DNA of 64,000 nucleotides from assembly GCA_963974445.1 (NCBI GenBank), contig CAXBDI010000002.1:1-64000 (forward strand), in the 5' to 3' direction. Made by a program: the position numbers and the translations under genes. A model generated the notes under the pieces. That model was given only the letters and a program-made list of their open reading frames with translations, had not been told where the DNA came from and did no database searches. This DNA is from JACKII01 sp963974445. GTDB lineage: Bacteria; Pseudomonadota; Alphaproteobacteria; Bin95. Positions 39,018 to 46,934 of this stretch are shown here, one piece after another. How positions within the stretch are numbered: the first letter of the stretch is position 1; the number at the start of each line of letters is the position of its first letter.

Positions 39018-39764
39018 ATGGCGTACGAAGGCATGATCGCGGAGTCCTTGTCGATCCGCGGCCACAATGACGAGATGATCTCCGCCTATTCGGCGCGGCC
39101 AACCGGGCCGGGGCCCTTTCCGGGTGTCGTGCTGATCCATCACCTGCCCGGCTGGGGCGAGTTCTATCGGGAGATGACGCGGAAATTCGCCCACCACGGC
39201 TACGCCGCCATCAGCCACAACCTGTATCACCGGGTCGGCGAGGGCAATGCGGAGGACGTTGCCGCCAAAGCGCGGGCGGAGGGCGGCGTCGCCGACGATC
39301 AGATGATCGGCGATACCGAAGGCGCCGTGCAATGGCTGCGCGCCCAGCCCTATGTCAACGGCAAGATCGGCGTGATCGGCAGTTGTTCCGGCGGCCGGCA
39401 GGCGTTTCTCTATGCCTCCAAGACCGACAGCATCGACGCCGTGGTCGAGCTTTGGGGCGGCCGCGTGGTGCAGGCTGAGGATGACCGGCCGGAAAAGCAG
39501 CCGGTGCCGCCGATCGACTTCACCAAGGACCTGTCCTGCCCGCTGCTCGGCCTGTTCGGCAACGAGGACCGCGCGCCCAGCCCGGAGCAGGTCGATCAGC
39601 ACGAGGCCGAATTGAAGAAGCACAACAAGGATTACGCATTTCACCGCTATGACGGCGCGGGCCACGGCTTTTTCTACTATCACCGCCCGATGTATCGGGT
39701 GGAGCAGGCACTGGACGGCTGGCAAAAGGTCTTCGCCTTCTTCGAAAAGCATTTGGCGGGGTAA
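39018..39764 (+). CDS. Dienelactone hydrolase family protein
   Basis: A 248-residue alpha/beta hydrolase of the dienelactone hydrolase family. The Cys nucleophile is in GSCSGGRQAF, the acid in GNEDRAPSPEQ and the His in GAGHGFFY. VVLIHHLPGWGEFYREMTRKFAHHG is the family's first strand and loop. These enzymes open lactones in chlorocatechol and related pathways, though many members act elsewhere. The start at 39018 is preferred because GGAGG lies six bases upstream, within the earlier ATG at 39006. Confidence 0.9.
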   Translation: MAYEGMIAESLSIRGHNDEMISAYSARPTGPGPFPGVVLIHHLPGWGEFYREMTRKFAHHGYAAISHNLYHRVGEGNAEDVAAKARAEGGVADDQMIGDTEGAVQWLRAQPYVNGKIGVIGSCSGGRQAFLYASKTDSIDAVVELWGGRVVQAEDDRPEKQPVPPIDFTKDLSCPLLGLFGNEDRAPSPEQVDQHEAELKKHNKDYAFHRYDGAGHGFFYYHRPMYRVEQALDGWQKVFAFFEKHLAG

Positions 39765-39769
39765 AGCAT

Positions 39770-40081
39770 ATGTGCACATCCATCGTCGAAATCGTCGAGG
39801 CAGAGGGCGCTGGCCGCAGCACCATCGGCTGGTTTCCACTTACCCACGCCGTGGTCTCTTACGACCATCCGCACTACGCCTTGCTGGAAGACGCGATCCT
39901 GATCGATTTCGTGAACAGGGACAGGGATCCGGGCGCCCGCGCCGCCGTCGAGCTGACGCTGGAGGCGGCCAAGGCGCTGCAAGCCGCGCTGGCCGACGCA
40001 ATCGCACAGGCCGAGACAGAAGAGAGCGAGCATCGTGGACGCAAAGCCGAGCCGGCATTGGTAACCGACCGCGCCGCGTAA
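39770..40081 (+). CDS. Small conserved protein, DUF6295-like
   Basis: A 103-residue protein starting MCTSIVEIVEAEGAGR, with GWFPLTHAVVSYDHPHY and a helical Ala/Glu-rich end. The N-terminal pattern resembles the DUF6295 family, of unknown function. It follows the dienelactone hydrolase by five bases with GGGGTAAAG upstream, so the two are probably co-translated. I am less sure of the family name than of the gene. Confidence 0.6.
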   Translation: MCTSIVEIVEAEGAGRSTIGWFPLTHAVVSYDHPHYALLEDAILIDFVNRDRDPGARAAVELTLEAAKALQAALADAIAQAETEESEHRGRKAEPALVTDRAA

Positions 40082-40120
40082 AGCAGTCGCGCTCAGTTCG
40101 AGTCATCTCAACCCCTCTGC

Positions 40121-40230
40121 ACCCGCCCCTGCGAAAGCAGGGGACCTGAGAGGCAGTCGGGCGTTAGAGACTCTTGGGCATGGGTCCCAGGTCAAGCCCG
40201 GGACCCATGCTAAATCGCTCGGGAGCCGCT
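40121..40230. repeat. Dispersed intergenic repeat, family 1, copy B
   Basis: The better-kept copy of the element also seen at 17621-17733. It starts with a hairpin GCCCCTGC-GAAA-GCAGGGG, then CTGAGAGGC, and a second palindrome around GGGTCCCAGGTCAAGCCCGGGACCC. It ends at the stop of the convergent host-attachment gene and may also help end transcription. Confidence 0.7.
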
Positions 40231-40683
40231 CTACCCCGACTTCTGCACCAGAACCCGTTCGATTTCGTGCACCGGGTGATTGGTCAGGTTCTTGTTCACC
40301 TCGACGACGATGCGGTCCTGCACCTCCTTATGGAACGCGTGCCGCAGTTCGCCCAGAATCCGCGGCGGCGCCACGACGATCAGTTTATCGAATTCGCCAC
40401 GGTGGGCGGCCTTGTACAACCGGTCCGCCATGGCCGCAGCAAAGCGGTCCTGCTCGATCCGATGCCAGTCGGTCTGTTCGACGGCGCTGCGGTGCAGGTT
40501 CATGCCGTCATTGACGCGCCCCGGCTTGTCCGTGCCCTGCTCCTCGGTACGGGGGTTTTCCTGTTCTTCCACCGCCATGGTGATCAGGTTGGGGTGAACG
40601 TCGTCGCCATCATTGATAAAGAGAAGGGCTTTTTCGCCGTCGCCGACGAAAACCCAGGCGTTGTGTGGAATCGATAAGGTCAT
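40231..40683 (-). CDS. Host attachment protein family (PF10116-like)
   Basis: A 150-residue protein of the Host_attach family, first linked to plant attachment in Agrobacterium-related bacteria and structurally related to eRF1 domain 2/3-like baeRF proteins. It starts HNAWVFVGDGEKALLF and ends with HEIERVL. The middle segment DKLIVVAPPRILGELRHAFHKEV is characteristic. It is probably co-transcribed with the small Rho_N-type gene 13 bases upstream. Confidence 0.85.
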   Translation of the reverse strand: MTLSIPHNAWVFVGDGEKALLFINDGDDVHPNLITMAVEEQENPRTEEQGTDKPGRVNDGMNLHRSAVEQTDWHRIEQDRFAAAMADRLYKAAHRGEFDKLIVVAPPRILGELRHAFHKEVQDRIVVEVNKNLTNHPVHEIERVLVQKSG

Positions 40684-40696
40684 GAGAATGGTCCGC

Positions 40697-40957
40697 TCAA
40701 TTGTTCCGTAGGGCTTTGATGAGATCCGCCTTGTTCATCGACGAACGCCCCTCAATCTCCAGTTCTTGCGCGCGGTCATAAAGTTCCTCCTTCGTCCACT
40801 CCTCATACGGCGGCTGACGACCGCCCTTCGTGGAAGGATTCATGTTGGGATTGGCTTGAGCGTTCGCAATACGGGCCGCCTTTTCCTTACTGGCTCGATC
40901 GTCGCGCAACGCTTCGTAAGTTTCGGGGTCTTTAATGTTCGGATCGCCTTTGCCCAC
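40697..40957 (-). CDS. DUF7218/Rho_N-like small protein
   Basis: An 86-residue protein starting at a GTG with GGAGA seven bases upstream. The N-terminal half (DPNIKDPETYEALRDDRASKEKAARIANAQAN) is the pattern of small stress-type proteins with a KEKAARIANA helix. The C-terminal half (WTKEELYDRAQELEIEGRSSMNKADLIKALR) is a Rho-termination-factor-N/SAP-like helix pair that often binds nucleic acid. The frame reaches 41017, but those residues are not family-like. It is paired with the host-attachment gene. Confidence 0.75.
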   Translation of the reverse strand: MGKGDPNIKDPETYEALRDDRASKEKAARIANAQANPNMNPSTKGGRQPPYEEWTKEELYDRAQELEIEGRSSMNKADLIKALRNN

Positions 40958-41060
40958 AGCCGGTCTCCCGCATATCAAAGGTTCAAGGCCCCCGTGTAAC
41001 CTCCCAAATCGCTCCAAAGTTCCGCGGCGCTCCTGGCGTTCGCGTCCGGAAAGGCTCCGC

Positions 41061-41972
41061 TCACTCGTCTTTACGCGGCCCCAACTGCACGCCCGCCGCC
41101 TTCTCGTACATGGTGACGGTGATCGAGCTGTCCTTCTTGTTGTAGCCGAGCCCGCGCGCCCACTGGAAAATTTGACGGGTGGTATTGGCCAAGAACAGCG
41201 GCACGCCCAAGGCGTTGGCGAAATCGGTTTGAAGGGTCTGGTCTTTCCAGGTGATGTCGACGGTGCCGCCCGGCTCGAAATCGCCGCTAAGATAGCGCGG
41301 CGCCCGCATCTCGAAGGCGACCGAATGGCCGGTGGACTGCCTAATCACGTCAACCATCTGCTGTGGGTCGAGGCCGGCTTTTTTGCCCAGCACCATGGCT
41401 TCCGCCACCGCTATCGTGCCGACCTGGATCAGCATGTTGTTGCAGAGCTTCATCGCCAGGCCCTGGCCGACCTCACCCATATGGAACACCTGGCGGGCGC
41501 AGGAGTCGAGCAGTGGCTTCACCCGCTCCACCACCGCCGCATCGCCGCCGCAGATAATCGAGAGATCGCCGGATTCGGCTCGCTCCTGTCCGCCGCTGAC
41601 CGGGGCGTCGATCAGGTCGATACCGCGTGCTCTGAGCTCCGGATGCCAGCGTTTGACCGCCAGCGGGTCGATGGTGGCCATCGACAGGATAACGTCGCCG
41701 GCCTGGGCCTCCGACTGAAAGCCCTCCGGCCCCATGATCACCTCTTCCGACTGCGCCGTCGTCTCGACCATGCAGATCTGGGTGGCCGCCTGCCGCGCCA
41801 CGTCAGCGGGGCCGGTAGCAGCGATGGCGCCCAACTGCACGAAATGCGCCACACGGTTGGGGTTGAGGTCGTAGACGACCAGCCTGGCGCCGCCCTTCAG
41901 CAGGTTTTCCGCAATGCCGCCGCCCATGACGCCGACGCCGACAATGCCCAGAGTTTCGGAACGCTCGCTCAT
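41061..41972 (-). CDS. 3-hydroxyisobutyrate dehydrogenase-like beta-hydroxyacid dehydrogenase
   Basis: A 303-residue beta-hydroxyacid dehydrogenase. The dinucleotide site GIVGVGVMGGGIAENL is at residues 9-24, DAPVSGGQERAESGDLSI is the substrate-binding signature, and the catalytic Lys is in GQGLAMKLCNN (about residue 174). The family includes 3-hydroxyisobutyrate, tartronate-semialdehyde and 6-phosphogluconate dehydrogenases. The exact substrate is unknown. It is the last gene of an LLM-SDR-dehydrogenase operon, with its start overlapping the SDR stop by ATGA. Confidence 0.9.
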   Translation of the reverse strand: MSERSETLGIVGVGVMGGGIAENLLKGGARLVVYDLNPNRVAHFVQLGAIAATGPADVARQAATQICMVETTAQSEEVIMGPEGFQSEAQAGDVILSMATIDPLAVKRWHPELRARGIDLIDAPVSGGQERAESGDLSIICGGDAAVVERVKPLLDSCARQVFHMGEVGQGLAMKLCNNMLIQVGTIAVAEAMVLGKKAGLDPQQMVDVIRQSTGHSVAFEMRAPRYLSGDFEPGGTVDITWKDQTLQTDFANALGVPLFLANTTRQIFQWARGLGYNKKDSSITVTMYEKAAGVQLGPRKDE

Positions 41973-42736
41973 AGCTGGCCTCCGTTGACGTCGATGGTGA
42001 CGCCGGTAACGAAATCCGCGTCGGAGGATGCCAGGAAGGCGATGACCTTGGCCTGATCCTCCGCCACCGCGACGCGGCCAAGCGGGAAGCGTTTCAGTTC
42101 CGCCGCCTTGTCCGCCTCGCTGCGCCGCTCCCAGTGGGGCGTGATGCGTTCGGTCAGCGTCAGACTCGGCGCGATGGCGTTGATGCAGATGCCGTGCGGC
42201 CCCAACTCGAACGACAGCCGCCGCACCATGGCGATGATGCCGCCCTTGGCGACCGCGTAGGGCGAGGAGCTTTCAAAGCTGGTGCCGCGCCCGGCAATGG
42301 AGGCGAGGTTGACGATCTTGCCATACTTGTTCGCCTTCATGTGCGGCACCACCGCATTCGTGAACAGGAAGGTGGCGGTCAGGTTGAAGTCGAGGATTTT
42401 CTGCCAATCGCTCATCGGCATCTCGTCGATGGAGACATTCGGCTTGGGAATGATCGTCGAGCCGCCGACCGCGTTCACCAGAATGTCGATGCGCCCGAAC
42501 TCATCCGCGACCTCCTGCACGGTCTGACGCGCCTGCGCCTCGTCCATGGCGTCGATGCATTTCGGCACCACTTTGCCCGGCTGGTTGTCGAGGCTGGCCA
42601 CCAACCGGTCGAGCCGGTCCTGCTGGTTCTCCACCGCGATCACCGTCGCGCCTTCGCGCACCATGATCTCCGTCGTGGCCTTGCCGATACCGGCGCCGGC
42701 AGCGGTAATCAGCGCAATTTTTCCTTCGAAACGCAT
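41969..42736 (-). CDS. SDR family oxidoreductase
   Basis: A 255-residue short-chain dehydrogenase/reductase of the classical type. The Rossmann motif is AAGAGIGKAT (residues 12-21) rather than strict TGxxxGIG. NAVGG follows, the Ser is in the catalytic region near SSFE, and YAVAK is the active-site Tyr-x3-Lys. It lies 4 bp after the LLM stop and overlaps the next start by four bases, so the three genes are translationally coupled. Confidence 0.9.
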   Translation of the reverse strand: MRFEGKIALITAAGAGIGKATTEIMVREGATVIAVENQQDRLDRLVASLDNQPGKVVPKCIDAMDEAQARQTVQEVADEFGRIDILVNAVGGSTIIPKPNVSIDEMPMSDWQKILDFNLTATFLFTNAVVPHMKANKYGKIVNLASIAGRGTSFESSSPYAVAKGGIIAMVRRLSFELGPHGICINAIAPSLTLTERITPHWERRSEADKAAELKRFPLGRVAVAEDQAKVIAFLASSDADFVTGVTIDVNGGQL

Positions 42737-42740
42737 GGCC

Positions 42741-43685
42741 TTATCCTCCCATTTGGGCGCGAAGCGCGCTCATGGCTTTCAGTGAACTCTCATGGTCGCC
42801 GGCAAAGCGGATGCAGATGTGTGACGCGCCGCCATCAACATAGGACTTTACGAAGGCCGCAGCCTCCTCCGCCGAGCCGGCGAACGAGGCCATGCGCTTG
42901 CGCATCACCGGGCCCGGAGCGCCATAGTAAGCCTCCAGGAACTTGTCGATGCGGGCGAGGCCTTTGTCGGGATTCTCGTCAATCGCGATGGTGACGTAGG
43001 AGGCATAGGTCAGGTCGTCCGGCTTGCGGTTTTCCTGCACCGCGTACTTCCGAATCTGCTGCCACTGATCGTTGCATACCTCGGCGCTCGGCCCCGTCGG
43101 GAACCAGCCGTCGAAGTGGCGGGCGGCGCGTTTGAGCGCGTCCGGGTGGCTGCCGCCGATCCAGACCGGCGGCCCGCCCTTCTGCGCCGGCACCGGGCCA
43201 ATCTGCTGGCCCTCCAGCTTCCAATAGCCATTCCAATCGACCTTCTCGCCGGTCCAGAGCGCCTGGCAGAGCTTCAGGCCCTCGATCATCCGGCCGATGC
43301 GTTTCTCGAACGGCACGCCGCACGCCTCGAACTCGGCGCGTATGTTCGGCACGTCGCCGGCGATGCCGTAGCCGAGGATCACCCGCCCGTCGCTCACCTG
43401 ATCCAGGGTCGAGACGATGTGCGCCAGCACCACCGGATTGCGCAGCGCCGGCAACAATACCGCCGTGCCCAGCTTCACCCGCTTGGTGCGCCCCGCTATC
43501 CCGGCCATCAGCGTCAGCGGCTCATGCCGGGGCCGCGCGGTGATCGAGTCGCCGATCCAGACCGAATCATAGCCCAGGTCTTCGGCGGTTTCGGCAAGAC
43601 GCATGAGGGGTGCGGCCTCGTGCCGGCCCTCCATGATCGCTTCGCGGGTCGGTATCAGATAGCCGATTTGGGCTGGGGCTGGCAT
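42741..43685 (-). CDS. LLM class flavin-dependent oxidoreductase
   Basis: A 314-residue luciferase-like TIM barrel: YLIPTREAIMEGRHEAAP, GYDSVWIGDSITARPRHEPLT, KLGTAVLLPALRNPVVLA, and GPPVWIGGSHPDALKRAARHFDGWF are family elements. The start is the ATG at 43685, with GAGAGGAA eight bases upstream; the longer frame to 43733 is discounted. It is the first gene of the SDR/dehydrogenase operon and probably supplies or oxidises their substrate. FMN or F420 is possible. Confidence 0.88.
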   Translation of the reverse strand: MPAPAQIGYLIPTREAIMEGRHEAAPLMRLAETAEDLGYDSVWIGDSITARPRHEPLTLMAGIAGRTKRVKLGTAVLLPALRNPVVLAHIVSTLDQVSDGRVILGYGIAGDVPNIRAEFEACGVPFEKRIGRMIEGLKLCQALWTGEKVDWNGYWKLEGQQIGPVPAQKGGPPVWIGGSHPDALKRAARHFDGWFPTGPSAEVCNDQWQQIRKYAVQENRKPDDLTYASYVTIAIDENPDKGLARIDKFLEAYYGAPGPVMRKRMASFAGSAEEAAAFVKSYVDGGASHICIRFAGDHESSLKAMSALRAQMGG

Positions 43686-43844
43686 CGTGGCGTTCCTCTC
43701 GATGGCGCTTGGTTGCCGGCATTGTCGCTGCAATCGGCCTTCAGTGCCAAGGGGGAAGTGGCGGGAGGCCGCCGCGCCAGCGTTCCCCCTTGCCGAACCG
43801 GGTCGGCCCGTGGACGATGGCGCCGCCGCAACCTGGAGCTTTCA

Positions 43845-44606
43845 ATGGCCGCGACGCTGACCTTTTACACCCTGGCGGATTTTCCCCATGTCCGGCCGGG
43901 CGATGACCTCGCCCGACAAATCGCCGATTGTCTGGCCGCCAACGACCTGACCTTGCAGACTGGCGACGTAGTAGCGCTGGCGCAAAAAGTCGTCTCCAAG
44001 GCCGAGGGGCGCTATGTGCGGCTCGCTGGCATTCAGCCAAGTCAGGAGGCCGAAGACTGGGCGGCGCGCACCGGCAAGGACCCGCAACTGGTGCAAATCA
44101 CTTTGGACGAGGCCAACCACGTCCTCCGCTTTCGCCCCAACCTGCTGGTGGTCGAGCACCGCCTCGGCATGGTCATGGCGAATGCCGGCATCGACCAGAG
44201 CAATATCGACGCCGCCGGAGAGCAAGTGCTGCTGCTGCCGGAAGACCCGGACCGCTCCGCGGAAGCATTGGCGGCCGCGCTGGAGAGCCTGACCGACGTG
44301 CGCCCCGCGGTGCTGATCACCGACAGCGTCGGGCGGGCCTGGCGCATCGGCACTTGCGGCATCGCCATCGGTGCCGCCGGCATCCGCACGGTCGACGACA
44401 TCCGCGGCGACCCCGACATGATGGGGCGGGAGTTGAAGGTCTCCATCGTCGGCCACGGCGACCAACTGGCCGCCGCCGCCTGCGTCGCCATGGGCGAGGG
44501 TGCGGAAGGCACGCCGGTCGTGCTAATCCGCGGCCTGCCGGTCGAGCCCGACCCCCTCCCCGCCGCAGAACTGGTGCGGCCCGCCGTGGATGATATGTTC
44601 CGATGA
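43845..44606 (+). CDS. cofE: Coenzyme F420-0:L-glutamate ligase
   Basis: CofE adds L-glutamate residues to F420-0 in coenzyme F420 synthesis. The 253-residue form has the family elements VALAQKVVSKAEGR, NLLVVEHRLGMVMANAGIDQSN, VLITDSVGRAWRIGTCGIAIG and the late GRELKVSIVGHGDQLAAAA. The ATG at 43845 has GGAG seven bases upstream; the frame to 43116 is an antisense shadow of the LLM gene. It overlaps cofD by ATGA. The pair is unusual in proteobacteria but known in some alphaproteobacteria. CofC, CofG and CofH are not in this window. Confidence 0.92.
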   Translation: MAATLTFYTLADFPHVRPGDDLARQIADCLAANDLTLQTGDVVALAQKVVSKAEGRYVRLAGIQPSQEAEDWAARTGKDPQLVQITLDEANHVLRFRPNLLVVEHRLGMVMANAGIDQSNIDAAGEQVLLLPEDPDRSAEALAAALESLTDVRPAVLITDSVGRAWRIGTCGIAIGAAGIRTVDDIRGDPDMMGRELKVSIVGHGDQLAAAACVAMGEGAEGTPVVLIRGLPVEPDPLPAAELVRPAVDDMFR

Positions 44607-45541
44607 CGGTTGTCGCTCTCTCCGGCGGCGTCGGCGGCGCCAAGCTCGCCTCCGGCCTGCAAGACATCCTGGCGCCCGGCGAGCTGGTGGTGATCGCCAA
44701 CACCGGCGACGATTTCGAGCATCTGGGCCTGCATATCGCCCCGGATATCGACTCGGTCTTCTACGCGCTGGCCGGCCTGAACGATACCGAGCGCGGCTGG
44801 GGCCGGGCCGGCGAGACCTGGGCCTGCATGGCGGCGCTTGGCGCCCTCGGCGGCGAAACCTGGTTCAACCTGGGCGACCAGGACCTGGCGCTGCATCTGG
44901 AGCGCACCCGCCGCCTGCGCGCCGGCGAGAGCCTGAGCCAGGTCATGGCGGCTCTGTGCGAGGCCGCCGGCATCCCCACCCACATCCTGCCGATGAGCGA
45001 GACGCTGGTGCCGACCATCGTGCACACGAGCGACCGCGGCGACCTCTCCTTCCAGCACTATTTCGTCCGCGAACACTGCGAGCCGGTGGTCATCGGCTTC
45101 ACCCATCAGGGCGCGGACGCCGCAGCACTGCCGGCGGCTTTGCGGAAGTTGCGCGACGTCGAGGCCGTGATCGTCTGTCCCTCCAACCCCTTCATCTCGA
45201 TCGCCCCGATCCTGGCCGTGCCCGGCATGCGCGAGTGGCTTCGAAGCCTCGGCGCGCCCATCGTCGCGGTCTCGCCGTTGATCGGCGGGGCGGCGGTGAA
45301 GGGACCGACGGCAAAGATGTTCAGCGAACTCGGCCTCGCCGTCACCAATGCCGGCCTCGTGGCGCACTATGACGGTCTGCTGGCTGGCTTGGTGTTGGAT
45401 CACGCCGACGCCGACAATGTCCACGATCTGCCTATCGCCACCGCGGTCACGCACACGCTGATGCAATCGGCAAACGACCGGCAGCGGGTGGCGGAAATCG
45501 CCCTCAACCTCGCCGATGCCATCAGGGAGCATCGGGAATGA
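44603..45541 (+). CDS. cofD: 2-phospho-L-lactate transferase
   Basis: CofD transfers the phospholactyl (or phosphoenolpyruvyl) group to Fo to make F420-0. The N-terminus VVALSGGVGGAKLASGLQ is the classic motif, followed by NTGDDFEHLGLHIAPDIDSV and the later CPSNPFISIAPILAVPGMREWL. Length is 312 residues. It is translationally coupled to cofE. No other F420 genes adjoin, but an LLM oxidoreductase gene follows. Confidence 0.94.
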   Translation: MTVVALSGGVGGAKLASGLQDILAPGELVVIANTGDDFEHLGLHIAPDIDSVFYALAGLNDTERGWGRAGETWACMAALGALGGETWFNLGDQDLALHLERTRRLRAGESLSQVMAALCEAAGIPTHILPMSETLVPTIVHTSDRGDLSFQHYFVREHCEPVVIGFTHQGADAAALPAALRKLRDVEAVIVCPSNPFISIAPILAVPGMREWLRSLGAPIVAVSPLIGGAAVKGPTAKMFSELGLAVTNAGLVAHYDGLLAGLVLDHADADNVHDLPIATAVTHTLMQSANDRQRVAEIALNLADAIREHRE

Positions 45542-45560
45542 TGGCCTCGGCCTCCCACTC

Positions 45561-45692
45561 GGCCTCCCACTCGGCGTCATTGCGAGGCGCCCGAAGGGCA
45601 ACGAAGCAACCCACCGGCGCTTCCAACAGGCTGCGACGCTCGTGGGTTGCCGCGTCGCCTGCGGCTCCTCGCAATGACGCCGAGTGGAGGCC
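45561..45692. repeat. Long palindromic intergenic element, family 2, full copy
   Basis: A 27-bp left arm (45561-45587, GGCCTCCCACTCGGCGTCAT... to CGAGG) pairs with a 26-bp right arm (45667-45692) with only one extra base. Inside are further complementary parts, GCAACCCAC with GTGGGTTGC. The whole could fold into one long hairpin. A 12-bp direct repeat GGCCTCCCACTC adjoins the left arm. It lies between cofD and the LLM gene and has no coding content. Confidence 0.75.
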
Positions 45693-45748
45693 GAGGGGGA
45701 AATGTGGCAGGGTTTGATTCAACTGCCATTCTCGAAAGACACGTTGCC

Positions 45749-46729
45749 ATGAAATACGGCCTCTACCTCAACCCACAATTCCCGAACGGCGACGACCCAC
45801 GGAAGGCTCTAGACGGGCTGTTGGCGCAGGCGCGGGTGGCGAAAGACACGGGCTTCAGCTCGATCTGGCTGCCACATCACTTCGCCACCAATCCGGTGCG
45901 CATGTTCGACACCCACACGCTGATGGCCCGCCTCACCGCGGAGGCGCCAGACACGATGATCGGGCCGGCGGTGCTGCTGCTGCCGGTGCAGAACCCGGTG
46001 TTCGTGGCGGAGCAGGCTGCGACGCTCGACTGGCTCTCCGGCGGCAATTATGTGCTGGCGGCGGGGCTCGGCTATCGTGAGGAGGAGTTTGCGATCCACG
46101 GCGCCAAGCTCTCGGAACGGGTCGGGCGCATGGTCGAGAGCATCGAGGTTATCCGCCGCCTCTGGACCGAGGAGCGGGTGACCCATCACGGCAAATACTA
46201 TCACCTCGACGATATCGGCCTCTCCATGCGCCCGGTCAGGCCGGAGGGTTGTCCGATCTGGGTCGGCGCCAGCGTGCCGACGTCGGTCAGGCGGGCGGCG
46301 AAGGTCGGCGACGCCTGGATCGCCAGCTTCACCCAGACCTTCGACCAGTTGGCCAGCCTGAAGCGCGACTACGACGCCGCGCGCAAAGAAGCCGGACTGC
46401 CGCCGCCCGCGACCCAGCCCGTCTGCCGCGAATGCTTCATCGGCCCGGACAATGCGACGGCGCTGGCCACCTGCCGCCCGGCATTACTGTATAAATACAA
46501 GGCCTATGCCTCGTGGCGCGGCGAGGATACCGCGGCGCTTGAGGCAAACTTCGACGCCTTCATCGACGACCACTTCATCGTCGGCGACGCGGCCAAGGTG
46601 CGCGATCAGATCGCCAAGGTGATCGAGTCGACCGGCGGTGACCACCTGATCCTGCGCATGCACTGGCCAAGCCTCGATCCGGCCGAAACGCTGAAAAGCA
46701 TCGAGCGGGCGCGGGCGATCATCGGTTAA
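45749..46729 (+). CDS. LLM class flavin-dependent oxidoreductase
   Basis: A 326-residue luciferase-like monooxygenase family protein: MKYGLYLNPQFPNGDDPRK, GFSSIWLPHHFATNP, GPAVLLLPVQNPVFVAEQ, GLGYREEEFAIHGA, and CPIWVGASVPTSVRRAAKVGDAW. The ATG at 45749 gives the family N-terminus. It follows cofD across the palindromic element, which suggests (without proving) that it uses F420. Confidence 0.87.
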   Translation: MKYGLYLNPQFPNGDDPRKALDGLLAQARVAKDTGFSSIWLPHHFATNPVRMFDTHTLMARLTAEAPDTMIGPAVLLLPVQNPVFVAEQAATLDWLSGGNYVLAAGLGYREEEFAIHGAKLSERVGRMVESIEVIRRLWTEERVTHHGKYYHLDDIGLSMRPVRPEGCPIWVGASVPTSVRRAAKVGDAWIASFTQTFDQLASLKRDYDAARKEAGLPPPATQPVCRECFIGPDNATALATCRPALLYKYKAYASWRGEDTAALEANFDAFIDDHFIVGDAAKVRDQIAKVIESTGGDHLILRMHWPSLDPAETLKSIERARAIIG

Positions 46730-46934
46730 CGACGAGAGCTCGTCAGCACGAGGCGTCCGGGCACTCACTTTGGCCACGCTCGAGGCTGTTCCAAGCGCGA
46801 TCCACAGGGGGCCACGGGGAACTTCCAACGCACGGATGGGTTTCACGGATTAGGCGCGCACACTATATTCCAACCAATCGCGGCCTGCCGGTGGTGCGGC
46901 CGTTCCCGTTCTTCTTGGATAAGGTGCAAGATCA

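Noticed and set aside
43116..43844. Upstream extension of the cofE reading frame
   Set aside because: It is antisense to the LLM gene and has no family-like sequence before the ATG at 43845, which has a proper ribosome site.
46731..46744. GACGAGAGCTCGTC palindrome after the LLM gene
   Set aside because: It is too short to distinguish from chance in GC-rich DNA and has no T-run or partner sites.
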